Position numbers and translations under genes: made by a program
Notes under the pieces: generated by a model
Databases searched by the model: none
What the model was told of the DNA's origin: nothing
What the model saw: the letters and a program-made list of their open reading frames with translations, nothing else
From: Calothrix sp. NIES-4105
GTDB lineage: Bacteria > Cyanobacteriota > Cyanobacteriia > Cyanobacteriales > Nostocaceae
Direction of reading: 5' to 3'
Length of the DNA: 64,000 nt
NCBI RefSeq assembly: GCF_002368415.1
Contig: NZ_AP018290.1
Span: 2,927,614-2,991,613, forward strand
Shown here: positions 39,701 to 49,800 of the stretch, piece after piece
Numbering within the stretch: the stretch's first letter is position 1
How the letters are laid out: each line of letters starts with the position of its first letter

Positions 39701-41777
39701 TACTCCCGCTAACAGTCGCTCCATTTAGAACTTGCAATAAAGGGGTATTAATTGTTAAAGTTCCTGCATTCCCTGTTGCATCCTCAGTTTCCTGTGTAAC
39801 AAACAAACCACTGGGAAAGCTACTATCAACAGTATTTCGACCATTCAATTCGACTTTTGATGTCGCATCAATTTTCAAATCTCCGCCCTGACCAATGCCA
39901 AATGTACTAGCACTAATTTGCCCCCCATCTCGCGCGATCAACTGGTCGGTTTTTATTGTCAAATTTCCTGCTTCCCCTAGAGCGGTTAAGTCAGCTTGAG
40001 CAGCTATACGACTACCAGAACCGTTGCTTGATGTACCAATTACTTCTATTGTGCTTGCATCAATGTTCAAATTTCCACCCCGACCAGCACCATCTGTACT
40101 CGCACTAACGGTCGCTCCATTTAGGACTTGCAACACAGGGGTATTAATTGTTAAAGTTCCTGCATTCCCTGTTGCATCCTCGGTTTCCTGTGTAACAAAC
40201 AAACCACTGGGAAAGCTACTATCAAAAGTATTTCGACCATTCAATTCGACTTTTGATGTCGCATCAATTTTCAAATCTCCACCCTGACCCGCACCAAATG
40301 TACTAGCACTAATTTGCCCCCCATCTCGCGCGATCAACTGGTCAGTTTTTATTGTCAAATTTCCTGCTTCCCCTAGAGCGGTTGAGTCAGCTTGAGCAGC
40401 TATACGACTACCAGAACCGTTACTTGATGTACCAATTACTTCTATTGTGCTTGCATCAATGTTCAAATTTCCACCCCGACCAGCGCCATTTGTACTAGCA
40501 CTAACAGTCGCTCCACCTAAAATTTTCAACCAAGGGGTAGTAATTGTTGAACTTCCCGCATTCCCTGTTGCATCTGAGGTACGCTGTCGAGTAAACAAAC
40601 CACTGGGGTTGCCATTAGTAGTATTTACACCACTTAATTCCACTTCATAGCTTGCATTAACCGTTAAATTTCCACCCTGGCCTGCACTAAATGTGCTAGC
40701 GCTAATTTGTCCTCCCTCTGTTAACTTCAGGCTGTTAGCTCTGATATTAACATTGCCCCCCTGTCCTGAAGCATTCGCTCGTACATCATTAAAAATGTCG
40801 CTTTTCTGAATAGAAATTGTTCCCGTTGCATTAATATCAATATTTCCCGCTTTACTATTATCAGAACCTAGTCTGCTCTCAATTCCAGCCAATATCTGAC
40901 TGTCACCTGTCATTTCTAAATTACGAGCATTAACAGCAACACTTCCACCATTACCAGCGCGCACATTTACCCTAGCATTATTACTAAGGGAAACATCACT
41001 TCTTTGTATCCCATCCGTCCAAGTCAAACTAAAATTACCATCATCCCCATTTAAGCCAACTGTCCCTATACCTGCTAAACCACCCAACTCTACTCGTCCA
41101 CCAAAAGCATATAATCCCCCATCACTTATACTGACATCACCGCCAACTAACAGCAAACTATATCCATCTTCTACGCGCAAACCTCTTGCAGTAAATGTGT
41201 CTGACGGATTTCTACCATCAGGTGCAACTGAGCTATTTTGAATCTTACCAGTTTGAATTTGATTAAATAACAACGCCGAAGGATTTATTGTTAATAAAGG
41301 CGATGGCGCCTCTGGGTTCGTTGCGCTAAAATTACCATTACTTCCAAATCCAATTGCGTTTGCTGTACTTCCAACAAAAGAACCACCAATATCAAGACGC
41401 GCGTTTTGACCAAATATAATCCCATTCGGGTTGATTAAAAATAAATTGGCGCCCACATTGGCTTTTATAATTCCATCTATATTAGAAACTGATTGACCTG
41501 TGACTCTTGTAATGATATTACGGATATCAACAGCGTTATTAAAGAATGCTTCGCTACGAGTATTTACAGAAAAATCTCTAAAGCTGTGAAAAAGATTACC
41601 TCCTACTGTTGTTCCACCTTCAATAGTACTTATATTATTTTCAAACCTGACGCTGGAGTTAGTAGGTAAAGTTGTATCTGGGGTAATTTGAGCAACTGCT
41701 TTGATAGTAAAGCTGCTTACTGTAATACAACTAATAAAAGCTAAGTGAAAACATTTAATTATAAAGTTATTAATCAT
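36756..41777 (-). CDS. Two-partner-secretion exoprotein with 396-bp repeats, 1673 aa
   Basis: Start at 41777 (INNFIIKCFHLAFISCITVS signal peptide, ending KAVAQ). TPS domain: ITPDTTLPTNSSVRFENN, NLFHSFRDFSVNTRS, NLFLINPNGIIFG. The passenger consists of near-identical repeats (VELNGRNTVDSSFPSGLFV, then QETEDATGNAGTLTINTPLL) with DNA periods of 396 bp (39232, 39628, 40024) and 597 bp (37669, 38266, 38863). The C-terminal block is conserved (SSFTVTGRGGIASSPDNPAV, WEDWRM, VVEAQGWVIDFDG, LSQCQS). First gene of the four-gene adhesin/CHAT operon. Role: secreted surface fibre or adhesin. Confidence 0.9.
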   Translation of the reverse strand: MINNFIIKCFHLAFISCITVSSFTIKAVAQITPDTTLPTNSSVRFENNISTIEGGTTVGGNLFHSFRDFSVNTRSEAFFNNAVDIRNIITRVTGQSVSNIDGIIKANVGANLFLINPNGIIFGQNARLDIGGSFVGSTANAIGFGSNGNFSATNPEAPSPLLTINPSALLFNQIQTGKIQNSSVAPDGRNPSDTFTARGLRVEDGYSLLLVGGDVSISDGGLYAFGGRVELGGLAGIGTVGLNGDDGNFSLTWTDGIQRSDVSLSNNARVNVRAGNGGSVAVNARNLEMTGDSQILAGIESRLGSDNSKAGNIDINATGTISIQKSDIFNDVRANASGQGGNVNIRANSLKLTEGGQISASTFSAGQGGNLTVNASYEVELSGVNTTNGNPSGLFTRQRTSDATGNAGSSTITTPWLKILGGATVSASTNGAGRGGNLNIDASTIEVIGTSSNGSGSRIAAQADSTALGEAGNLTIKTDQLIARDGGQISASTFGAGQGGDLKIDATSKVELNGRNTFDSSFPSGLFVTQETEDATGNAGTLTINTPVLQVLNGATVSASTDGAGRGGNLNIDASTIEVIGTSSNGSGSRIAAQADLTALGEAGNLTIKTDQLIARDGGQISASTFGIGQGGDLKIDATSKVELNGRNTVDSSFPSGLFVTQETEDATGNAGTLTINTPLLQVLNGATVSGSTNGIGRGGNLNIDASTIEVIGASSNGSGSRIAAQANSTALGEAGNLAIKTGQLIVRDGGQISASTFGIGQGGDLKIDATSKVELNGRNTVDSSFPSGLFVTQETEDATGNAGTLTINTPLLQVLNGATVSASTDGAGRGGDLKINTGKIEVIGASSNESGSSITAEANQTATGAAGNLTIKTDDLIARDGGQIRASTLGSGQGGDLKIDATSKVELNGRNTVDSSFPSGLFVKQETEDATGNAGTLTINTPLLQVLGGAIVSASTDGAGRGGNLNIDASTIQVIGASSDGSSSQIVTDTDLTATGAAGNLTIKTDQLIAQDGGQISASTDGAGQGGDLKIDATSKVELIGVNTVDSTPSGLFAQQGTEAATGNAGSLIINTPLLRVIDGANVSASTSGSGQGGNLTVNATSKVELNGRNTVDSSFPSGLFVTQETEDATGNAGTLTINTPLLQVLGGAIVSASTDGVGRGGNLNIDASTIQVIGASSDGYSSQIVTDTDLTATGAAGNLTIKTRELIAQDGGQISASTDGAGQGGDLKIDATSKVELIGVNTVDSTPSGLFVQQGTEAATGNAGNLIINTPLLRVIDGANVSASTSGAGEGGNLTVNATSKVELNGRNTVDSSFPSGLFVTQETEDATGNAGTLTINTPLLQVLGGATVSASTGGAGRGGDLNIDASTIKVIGASSDGSSSSITAQANSSALGEAGNLTIKTGELLVRDRAIIAVESLGTGTAGKLTIDARSINLDNKAILTANTRSNRAEANQATIDINSRDLILRRGSIITTDARGSEVIGGNININADILALLEASRIAADSANSSGGNINIKTQGLFRSLDSSITATGATRALSGNVNITTLVDPSQGLVELNLGIVDASRLINQDICAVSSQSSFTVTGRGGIASSPDNPAVSNFSWEDWRMLEVSKQQQTGLAVRNTSIVNNNSPVPNQVVEAQGWVIDFDGTVMLTATAPASLPQNNVLSQCQS

Positions 41778-42120
41778 GCCAGTATTAATAATACAATGTA
41801 GATGCTGCACTAGTATACAAGTCAAATATAATACATACCTACAACAATTTGAATGATTTCAAGCCTGACGGGGTGACCTTCAAGATTGCCATTTTCTATA
41901 GTAATAGCAAATAGCAACATCGAGCCAGATTGCAGCACCCAAATAGTCTGTGGGTCATCTAATTACTTCTAAACCCATTCTTACATTTTGTAACGCGGTT
42001 AAGCTGTTATGCAAGTTATGTGATTGAAAAATATAAGTTACTAGACATGATATTACTTGGCAATTGGCGCCTGCATTCCCTTTCGTCAATTCACACAGTA
42101 ACTTATAAAAGGGTGGTACT

Positions 42121-42339
42121 CCATGTCATTAATTTTGATAGGTTGGATTAACGAACCGCTAAGAACGCAAAGGACGCGCTTGAGAAGAATAAGAAGAAAG
42201 AACCTTCCAAAACTTTTGACATGGAGCAGTAGTAGTCCGTGTCATTAATTTTGGGGAGTTGGAAAAAAGAACCACAAAGGCACAAAGGACACAAAGGAAG
42301 AATTTTTAAGAAGTGAACCTTCCAAAACTTTTGACATGG
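42121..42339. repeat. Two tandem MITE-like repeats, copies B and C
   Basis: Copy B (42121-42224) and copy C (about 42239-42339) each run from ATGTCATTAATTTTG to CCAAAACTTTTGACATGG, with a CACAAAG-type core, and end in the same GAGCAGTAGT flank. They belong to the family at 353-455. The rest of the 570-bp gap 41778-42347, between trpD and the adhesin operon, holds a further GGCGCC and no gene. Confidence 0.6.
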
Positions 42340-42347
42340 AGCAGTAG

Positions 42348-43457
42348 TTACTTGAGAAATTGTGCTAGTTTTTCAAGCTTTGTCCATGCCTCCCCGCTAT
42401 GGAGAACTTTTTTGGCTAATAAAACGCCTTTTAGACAACGCTCTGTAAAATCGGGTGTATCATCGAATATTTCTGAGACTTCAAGAGCTAAAGCTGCATT
42501 TAAGGCAACTACGTCTTGTTGCGCTTGCGTACCTTTACCTTGTAGCACCGCTTTTAATATTTCAGCATTCTCTTGGACTTCTCCACCACACAGAGCTTCG
42601 GTTGGTGCAGGGGATAAACCTATTTCTTGTGGATTCAGTACGCCTGAACTGACTTGTGAGTTTTGTAATATTGCTAAGTCTGTAACATCAGCTAAACCAG
42701 CTTCATCTAATCTTTCACGTCCATGAAGCACTAGCGCGCGTCTGGTTCCTAATTGTGATAATGTTTTGGCTACTGTTTCTAGCAATAACGGATTGTATAC
42801 ACCGATTATTTGCCCAGTGGGATGCATCGGGTTTACTAAAGGACCAAGCAAGTTAAAAACTGTACGTATCTTGAGGGATTTGCGTAAAGAAGCTACTGAC
42901 TTAAGTGCAGGATGCCAACCAGGAGCAAACAAAAATGTAATGCCTACCTCGTTTACAGCCGCTTTTACTTTTGCTTCAGAAGCGTTAAGATTAATACCTA
43001 AATATTCGAGAACATCAGCCGAACCAGTTTTACTCGAAGCCGAACGACTGCCGTGTTTAGCAACTTTTACTCCTGCTGCTGCGGTAACAAATGCAACTGC
43101 AGTGGAAATATTAAACGTTGAGGCGCCATCACCACCCGTTCCACAGGTATCGATAACGGTATCATCAAAATTTTTGGTAACACTGTCTAAGCTTGATGAA
43201 GCACCTTTTGACTGCGCTTGCAAAACTTGCGCCATACCCACCAGTTCATCAGCAGATACACCCTTAGCTTGAATAGCGGTGAGAATGGCGCCTGATAATT
43301 CTGGAGGAATTGCTTCTCTTAACCAACCATGCATAAGGTCAGCAGATTGGGTTATAGACAGCGACTGGTAATTAAGTAACTGTTTTAATATTCCTGACCA
43401 ATTAGAATCAGGAATAACGGGCAAACTAGAAGTGGAGACTTGTGTAACTGCAACCAT
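42348..43457 (-). CDS. trpD: Anthranilate phosphoribosyltransferase, 369 aa
   Basis: Transfers phosphoribose from PRPP to anthranilate. The signature is intact: [17 protein letters not shown] (PRPP and metal site) and [18 protein letters not shown]. The start is set at 43457, where CAGGAATCC precedes the ATG. An upstream ATG at 43544 would translate a duplicated intergenic repeat and is unlikely. Last of trpC-trpA-trpB-trpD on the minus strand, 91 bp after trpB. In cyanobacteria the primary trp genes are usually scattered; clustered copies are known beside indole-alkaloid pathways (scytonemin, hapalindoles), so this may be a dedicated set. Confidence 0.95.
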   Translation of the reverse strand: MVAVTQVSTSSLPVIPDSNWSGILKQLLNYQSLSITQSADLMHGWLREAIPPELSGAILTAIQAKGVSADELVGMAQVLQAQSKGASSSLDSVTKNFDDTVIDTCGTGGDGASTFNISTAVAFVTAAAGVKVAKHGSRSASSKTGSADVLEYLGINLNASEAKVKAAVNEVGITFLFAPGWHPALKSVASLRKSLKIRTVFNLLGPLVNPMHPTGQIIGVYNPLLLETVAKTLSQLGTRRALVLHGRERLDEAGLADVTDLAILQNSQVSSGVLNPQEIGLSPAPTEALCGGEVQENAEILKAVLQGKGTQAQQDVVALNAALALEVSEIFDDTPDFTERCLKGVLLAKKVLHSGEAWTKLEKLAQFLK

Positions 43458-43485
43458 TATAGGATTCCTGTTTAATTTTTGAAAT

Positions 43486-43548
43486 ACCATGTAGGGTGGG
43501 CACTGCCTACTACTGAAATACCATGTAGGGTGGGCACTGCCCACCTTA
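43486..43548. repeat. Short tandem duplication in the trpB-trpD spacer
   Basis: The phrase GAAATACCATGTAGGGTGGG followed by CACTGCC occurs twice in a row. It creates in-frame ATGs (CCATGTAG on the plus strand, and the false upstream trpD start on the minus strand). Confidence 0.6.
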
Positions 43549-44790
43549 CTAAATGTTTAAAACTTTAGCTACAGTCTGCACATCTTTATCTCCTCTACCC
43601 GAACAATTAATTACAATACGTGGACTACCTTCAAGTTCTGGACAGAGTTTTTCTAAATAAGCTATAGCGTGGGAAGTTTCCAAAGCCGGAATAATACCTT
43701 CAAGTTTGGAGAGACGTTGAAATGCCGCTAAAGCTTCTTCATCAGTAATACTGTAATATTCTACTCGCCCAATATCTTTCAAATAGCTATGTTCGGGGCC
43801 AACTCCGGGATAATCTAAACCAGCACTTATCGAGTGTGCTTCAATTACCTGACCGTCGCTATCTTGCAATAGGTAACTCATGGCACCGTGCAAAACTCCT
43901 ACACGTCCATATGTTAAAGTTGCAGCATGTTTATCTGTGTCAACTCCTTCACCAGCTGCTTCGACACCAATTATACGTACAGTAGGTTCATTAACGAATT
44001 CACTAAATAATCCAATCGCGTTAGAACCTCCACCTACACAAGCAACTAAGATATCAGGTATTCCACCCCATTTTTCCTGAGACTGAACGCGCGTTTCCTT
44101 ACCAATTACAGCGTGAAAATCGCGTACAATCATTGGATAGGGATGAGGACCAGCAACTGAACCTAAGATATAATGTGTTGTTTCAACATTCGTTACCCAA
44201 TCGCGAATTGCTTCTGATGTTGCATCTTTGAGAGTTCCAGTCCCAGCTTTGACAGGACGTACCTCGGCGCCCATCAACCGCATCCGAAACACGTTTAGCG
44301 CTTGCCGCTCCATGTCATGAACACCCATGTAAATGACGCAATCAAGCCCGAAACGCGCACACACTGTAGCAGTTGCAACTCCGTGCTGTCCTGCCCCAGT
44401 TTCTGCAATAATCCTTTGTTTGCCCATGCGTTTAGCAAGTAATACCTGTGCCAACGCATTATTTATTTTGTGGGCGCCTGTATGATTTAAATCTTCACGT
44501 TTTAGATAAATTTGCGGACCTGTACCATCGGGTCGGGCATAATGAGCAGTGAAACGTTCAGCAAAATATAAAGGGCTAGGTCTACCAACATAGTCACGCA
44601 GTAAATTTTGCAGTTCGGCTTGGAAGTCTTGGTCATCACGGTACTGATAAAATGCCGTTTCAAGTTCCGCAAGGGCAGGCATTAAAGTTTCGGGAACGTA
44701 TTTACCACCGAATTTTCCAAATCTACCTAGCGAGTCAGGGAGTTGTGTTTTTGATGTGAATTGAATTTGGATATCTGGAGTATTAACCAT
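43549..44790 (-). CDS. trpB: Tryptophan synthase beta chain, 413 aa
   Basis: PLP enzyme that joins indole and serine. The PLP lysine is K108 (HTGAHKIN); the catalytic Glu is in AETGAGQHG; the phosphate loop is GGGSNA. The length is typical. It lies 44 bp after trpA on the same strand, so the two subunits are made together. It opens [15 protein letters not shown], as in cyanobacterial TrpB1 proteins. Confidence 0.97.
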   Translation of the reverse strand: MVNTPDIQIQFTSKTQLPDSLGRFGKFGGKYVPETLMPALAELETAFYQYRDDQDFQAELQNLLRDYVGRPSPLYFAERFTAHYARPDGTGPQIYLKREDLNHTGAHKINNALAQVLLAKRMGKQRIIAETGAGQHGVATATVCARFGLDCVIYMGVHDMERQALNVFRMRLMGAEVRPVKAGTGTLKDATSEAIRDWVTNVETTHYILGSVAGPHPYPMIVRDFHAVIGKETRVQSQEKWGGIPDILVACVGGGSNAIGLFSEFVNEPTVRIIGVEAAGEGVDTDKHAATLTYGRVGVLHGAMSYLLQDSDGQVIEAHSISAGLDYPGVGPEHSYLKDIGRVEYYSITDEEALAAFQRLSKLEGIIPALETSHAIAYLEKLCPELEGSPRIVINCSGRGDKDVQTVAKVLNI

Positions 44791-44834
44791 GATTTTAAAT
44801 CCTATATAAATTGTTAGCGGTCAGATTCTTAAAA

Positions 44835-45656
44835 TTAAGCAACTTGCTCAAGAGATTTACTAGAAGTAATTGCAGTTTTGAGTTCGCGACAAAGTTTTTC
44901 GAGAGCTTGAAGTCCTTCAGAGGGAGTTCCTAGCGCAAGTTTTTTAACAAAAGCGCTACCCACAATTACAGCGTCTGCACCCCAGTCACTTACTTGCCGA
45001 GCTTGTTCTGCATCAGAAATACCAAAGCCAACACCGATAGGTTTATCAGTTACACTTCGCATATCCTGAAGTAAGTTTTGCACTCGGTCTTGAATTTGGT
45101 TTCGCATTCCTGTTACACCTGTAACACTCACCAAATAAATAAATCCTTGTGATTGGTGTGCTATGGCTTCTATTCTTTGTTTAGAACTTGTAGGCGCCAC
45201 TAGTAAAATTACCTCAATTCCAAGCATTGAGGCTGTTTCTATTAAATGCGAAGCTTCTTCAAGTGGTAAATCTGGAACAACTAAACCCTTGACTCCAACA
45301 CTCGCAGCTTCTAGCAAAAATAAATGAATTCCCAAATTCAAAATCGGATTGTAGTATGTAAATAAAATTATCGGCGCCTGCAAGTTGGGGCTGACTTCTG
45401 CTACCATTTCTAACACTTGCGCTAATTTTGTTCCTCGCTGTAGCGCGCGCGTTGCAGCTGCTTGAATTACAGGGCCATCCGCAAGAGGGTCAGAATAGGG
45501 AACACCCAACTCGATAAAATCTGCACCATTACTATCTAAGATACGGAGTGCAGCAGCAGTAGTTTCTAAATCGGGATCGCCAGCAGTGATAAAAGGAATC
45601 AGCGCGCATTGATTGCGGTTTCTTAAAGATTGAAAGCGTTTAGATATGCAAGTCAT
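44835..45656 (-). CDS. trpA: Tryptophan synthase alpha chain, 273 aa
   Basis: Splits indole-3-glycerol phosphate to indole. Catalytic residues E49 and D60 stand at the same numbers as in E. coli TrpA ([16 protein letters not shown]). The phosphate site [12 protein letters not shown] and the GVTGMRN loop are present. It is followed by trpB after 44 bp and separated from trpC by a repeat-bearing spacer of about 240 bp. Confidence 0.97.
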   Translation of the reverse strand: MTCISKRFQSLRNRNQCALIPFITAGDPDLETTAAALRILDSNGADFIELGVPYSDPLADGPVIQAAATRALQRGTKLAQVLEMVAEVSPNLQAPIILFTYYNPILNLGIHLFLLEAASVGVKGLVVPDLPLEEASHLIETASMLGIEVILLVAPTSSKQRIEAIAHQSQGFIYLVSVTGVTGMRNQIQDRVQNLLQDMRSVTDKPIGVGFGISDAEQARQVSDWGADAVIVGSAFVKKLALGTPSEGLQALEKLCRELKTAITSSKSLEQVA

Positions 45657-45810
45657 GTTGATTTTAGATTTTAGATTTTGGATTTTGCTAGGGCGGGTTT
45701 ATGTAGATTTTAAATTAATAATTAGGATATCTGTTAACCCGCCCTTACAGGATATGGGGATTTTAGTTTACTTCAATAACAATTTTGCTTCAAGTTGTCG
45801 ATGTTTAATG

Positions 45811-45838
45811 AACCACAAAGACACAAAGAACACAAAGA
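45811..45838. repeat. CACAAAG-family repeat in the trpC-trpA spacer
   Basis: AACCACAAAGACACAAAGAA followed by CACAAAG, a single arm of the dispersed family (no matching inverted arm nearby). Confidence 0.6.
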
Positions 45839-45863
45839 AAAGATGCTTTATTAGATTCTTCTA

Positions 45864-45905
45864 CTCAGCACTCAGCACTCAGCACTCAGCACTCAGCACT
45901 CAGCA
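45864..45905. repeat. Heptanucleotide tandem repeat (STRR), six CTCAGCA units
   Basis: Six perfect copies of CTCAGCA. This type of short tandem heptamer is a known feature of heterocystous cyanobacteria. The array overlaps the 3' end of trpC: the stop codon TGA and the last Cys codon come from the repeat unit. The same unit occurs at about 7091-7130. Confidence 0.85.
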
Positions 45906-46730
45906 CTTTATACTTAATAAAGTTTGTACTGCTTGTCCGATGTTATTTTGCTTAACTAGTGACTCTCCTACTAAAACCGCGCGCGCACCTGATGAAGCCA
46001 CAAGCGATAAATCGGCTGGTGTATGTAAACCAGATTCGCTAACGATGGTTATGTTTAAGTTTTGTATTTGTTGTTTTCTCTCGTTGAGTAATTGTTGGGT
46101 TATGTAAATATCTACTGTGAAGTCTTCCAAATTGCGATTGTTGATGCCAATTAAAGATACTCCCTCAATTTTAAGCGCGCGGTCGAGTTCTTCTAAAGTA
46201 TGTACTTCTACTAATGCTGTCATTCCTAAATTACGGATTATTAAAGAGAATGTTTGAAGTTCGGTATCTTTTAAAATAGCAGCTATTAGTAATACTGCGT
46301 CTGCACCATTTTTTCGGGCAAGGTAAATTTGGTAGGGGTCAATAATAAATTCTTTGCATAGTAGGGGTATTTTTACTGCTGCACGAATGTTACGAAGGTT
46401 GTTAAAGCTTCCTTGAAAGAACTTTTGGTCTGTAAGAACAGAGATGCAAGCGGTGCCACTCTGTTCATATGCGCGCGCAATTTCTACAGCGTCAAAATGT
46501 TTTTTGATTACTCCTTTGCTTGGTGAAGCTTTTTTTACTTCCGCGATTAAACTTGGTCGATGGGAATTTTGCTGTAATGCAAAAAGAAAATTTTGCGTTT
46601 CAGGTGTATTTACATTTAATTGTTGTTGTAAATAAGTTAATGGCAGTTCTTGGTGCATTTGCGCCACTTCTGCTTTTTTATGCACCACAATTTCATTGAG
46701 AATATGACTTTTACAAATGTCTATTTTCAT
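45900..46730 (-). CDS. trpC: Indole-3-glycerol phosphate synthase, 276 aa
   Basis: TIM-barrel enzyme closing the indole ring. Signatures: [75 protein letters not shown]. The last two codons before the end (Lys-Cys) and the stop run into the heptamer array at 45864-45905, so the C terminus was probably reset by repeat expansion. It lies about 70 bp downstream of the adhesin gene at 46803 on the same strand, so readthrough from that gene is possible. First gene of trpC-A-B-D. Confidence 0.96.
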   Translation of the reverse strand: MKIDICKSHILNEIVVHKKAEVAQMHQELPLTYLQQQLNVNTPETQNFLFALQQNSHRPSLIAEVKKASPSKGVIKKHFDAVEIARAYEQSGTACISVLTDQKFFQGSFNNLRNIRAAVKIPLLCKEFIIDPYQIYLARKNGADAVLLIAAILKDTELQTFSLIIRNLGMTALVEVHTLEELDRALKIEGVSLIGINNRNLEDFTVDIYITQQLLNERKQQIQNLNITIVSESGLHTPADLSLVASSGARAVLVGESLVKQNNIGQAVQTLLSIKC

Positions 46731-46802
46731 ACGAGTGCAACGAAATTTTGTTTACCTATATATACTGTTTGGGAACTAGTTAGATACTTTATGCACAGGA
46801 TA

Positions 46803-49800
46803 TCACTTGTCCATTGGCGCCTGACAATCGAATGATGAATCTACTTTATTGAGTGTCGTTGTGGGAGCTTTTGCTATAAGCGTCACTTCACCCTTGTTAT
46901 TAATTATCCACCCCTGCGCTTCTACAATTTGAGTAGAGCGTGAGGAATTATTCGCCGAGTTCCCCCTATCTCTTTTTGCCTCTGTTGGGTTTGGTACACT
47001 AGTAAGGCGCCAATCTTCCCACATTGCATCACTATTAAGTGTGTTGTTAGGAGAGGGGGGTAAACCACCACGTCCGGTATAAGTGAAACTACTGTTTTTA
47101 TCAGTCTTCGCGCAGATGTTATTGTCCACTAAACGCGCGACATCCACTACATCTATTGTTAAGGGAACTAATCCTTTACTAGGGTCAACATCCGGGTTAT
47201 TAATTTGCACTGTACCACTTAAGTCAGGAGTTTTCCCTGTGGCAGTAATATCACTTTGTAGAGAAGTTTCTTTCCTGGGTTGAATACCAAAGATACCAGC
47301 ACTATTGTTAATGGTGACATTCCCGCCACGAGAGTCTTGAGAATTAGCACTAATATCGCTATTTTCCTTTTCGACAGCAATGATGAAACCATTTTTAGCA
47401 TCAATGGTAATATTACCACCAGCAATATTGTCTCCACTAGCGTTAGTCGTGATACTACTACCACGACGCAGTAATAACAAAGGTGAATTGAGAAAAATAT
47501 TTCCCCCTCCACCTGTGGTGTTAGCGCTAAAGCTTGCCTCGTTATCTAAAAGGATAGAATTAGATGTAGCTTTTATGGTGCCTGCATTTCCTGACCCTTG
47601 ACTGTTCCCAGTTACTTCAGCATTATCTCGGATAGTCAACGAGCCACTAGTGATATTAATGTCTCCTCCTTTACCTGTGGAGCCTTTGAAGGAGTTAGCA
47701 AATACACCACTGGCAGCTCCTGTTTCGGTAAAATTGTTAGCAATCGATGATAATCGGAAGGAAGTACGAACTGGATCTGTGCGGATACGTTCTTCATTCG
47801 CCTGAACTTGGGCAATGCGAGTGTTGTATTTCTGGTCAATACCAGAAATAATCACCCGATCTTTTGCATTAATCTGGATATTACCTGCTTGTCCGTTACC
47901 TGTTGTTGTTGTAACCAGTTGTCCACCGTTCATTGCCTCAAAATATCTGGTATTCACCGTAATATTGCCACCCTGCCCATCACCTCGGCTGCGAGCGCTC
48001 AAACCCGCTGAGTCTGCAATTTGGAATTTTTCAGTGTTAATAATGATGTTGCCAGCATTAAAAGAACCATCGGTGCTTGTAAATAATCCGCTAGCTAATC
48101 CACTAATCGGACTACTACCTGAGATATCAACAACATTAGTAGTAATATTGATATTTCCTGCATCACCTTCTCCCTGAGTACTGGCTTTAATCAAAGCACC
48201 GTCTTTTAGCACTAAAGAATTAGCTTTAATTGTCAGGTTTCCACCAGGACCTTTTCCCCCTGGCAGCAGTCCTAATGTAATTCTCGTCGATTCTCCAGTA
48301 GGAGCAGTAAGAGCTTCAGTCTTGCCTCCAATAAGCGAGATGGAACCATCGACTATTAAATTGATGTTTCCTCCCTTTAATGCTGTTCCGCCTATGTCTA
48401 AATCCGCTCTCAAAGCAGCATTACTCGTCATCGAGAACTCTCCTGCTTGAATGTTGATGTTGCCCGAATTGCCCTGCCCTTGGGTGTTGACCGCTATTTG
48501 ACTAGTTCCTGCCGCAGAAAACGACCCAGTTTTAATTGTGATGTTGCCTGCGTTGCCTACCGAGTTATTTAGAGCTTGAGCATAAACCCCGGCTCCATTA
48601 TCAAGAGAGACAGAGTTGGCTGTGATATCAATATTACCCTCAACCCCTTCGTCCCTCGCTAGTGGTTGCAAGCTGGCAGACAGTTGAGCGCCATCAGTTA
48701 AAGACAACGAACCTGCGGAGATATTAATGTTTCCCCTATTACCAGTCGCCCCTATACCTACATCGCTGAAAATTGCACTGGGATATATTCCATCCTTATT
48801 AGTATTAGTGCCTTCAATCTTTAGCGCACCTGTAACATTAACGTTGACATTTCCTGCATTTCCTCTTCCTGCTGGCTTACCATTAGAGGCTTCACGCACT
48901 AAGGTTAAGATTTGGGCGCCATCTTTTAGGGATAGTGAAGCTGCGTTAATTTCAACCTTGCCTCCATTAGCAACTGCTCCTGATTCCACAGTGCTGAAGA
49001 TGATTCCGTTGACAAGAGACACAGAGTCGCTTGCTTTCACAAACACACTGCCTGCATCCCCTTGTCCAAAAGTACTAGCACTTAGTTTAGCACCATCAGT
49101 TAAGGACAGTGAGCCAGTGACAATATTAATGTCTCCTCCTTTACTTGAACCATAAGTAGTGGTGCTGATGTAGTCGTCAACCTGAACTTCTCCATTTTTA
49201 CTAACCAGGGTAATATCTCCACCGCGAGCTAGTTTGTCTGACAAGCTATTATTTGAGATAATATTACGTGTCCTAATCTTATTTAAGGCTTGAAGCTGAA
49301 TATTAGCAGTATTCCCATTTTTGGAGTCAGTGTATAAAGTTCCTTTGGTTGTATTAATTTCTCCATTCGTGCTACTAAGTTGAATGCTGCCACTATTTCC
49401 TTGTTCGGCACTAGCATCTAATAAAGCGGTTTGAATATTATCTAGGGCTGTAAAAACAATTGTTCCTGCATTCCCAGTTCCATTGGAACCTTCGCGAATT
49501 TGGGATGTGACATCTCCCGACGTTGTATCAATAGTGGATGCGTTACTGGTAAGGATGATGTTCCCGCCGTTGCCAATATCCCCTGCTTCTGAGATGATGC
49601 GACCTGTTGTAATATTGTTTAAGGCAGAGAGAAAAATGGCACCACTATTCCGACTTTTAGAATCCGTCGCTAAATCTCCTCTAGTGGTATTAATCGCTCC
49701 ATTAGTGGCAGTAAGTTGAATGTTGCCACCATTTCCTTGTTCGGCACTAGCATTTAATAAAGCGGTTTGAATATTATCTAGGGCTGTAAAAACAATTTTT

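Noticed and set aside
37669-40650. Regularly spaced direct repeats that might suggest a CRISPR or minisatellite locus
   Set aside because: The unit (396 or 597 bp) keeps the reading frame and encodes beta-helix residues; there are no short repeats with unique spacers.
43458-43544. Longer trpD frame starting at 43544
   Set aside because: The extra 29 codons translate a duplicated intergenic repeat and match no TrpD N terminus; the ATG at 43457 has its own ribosome-binding site.
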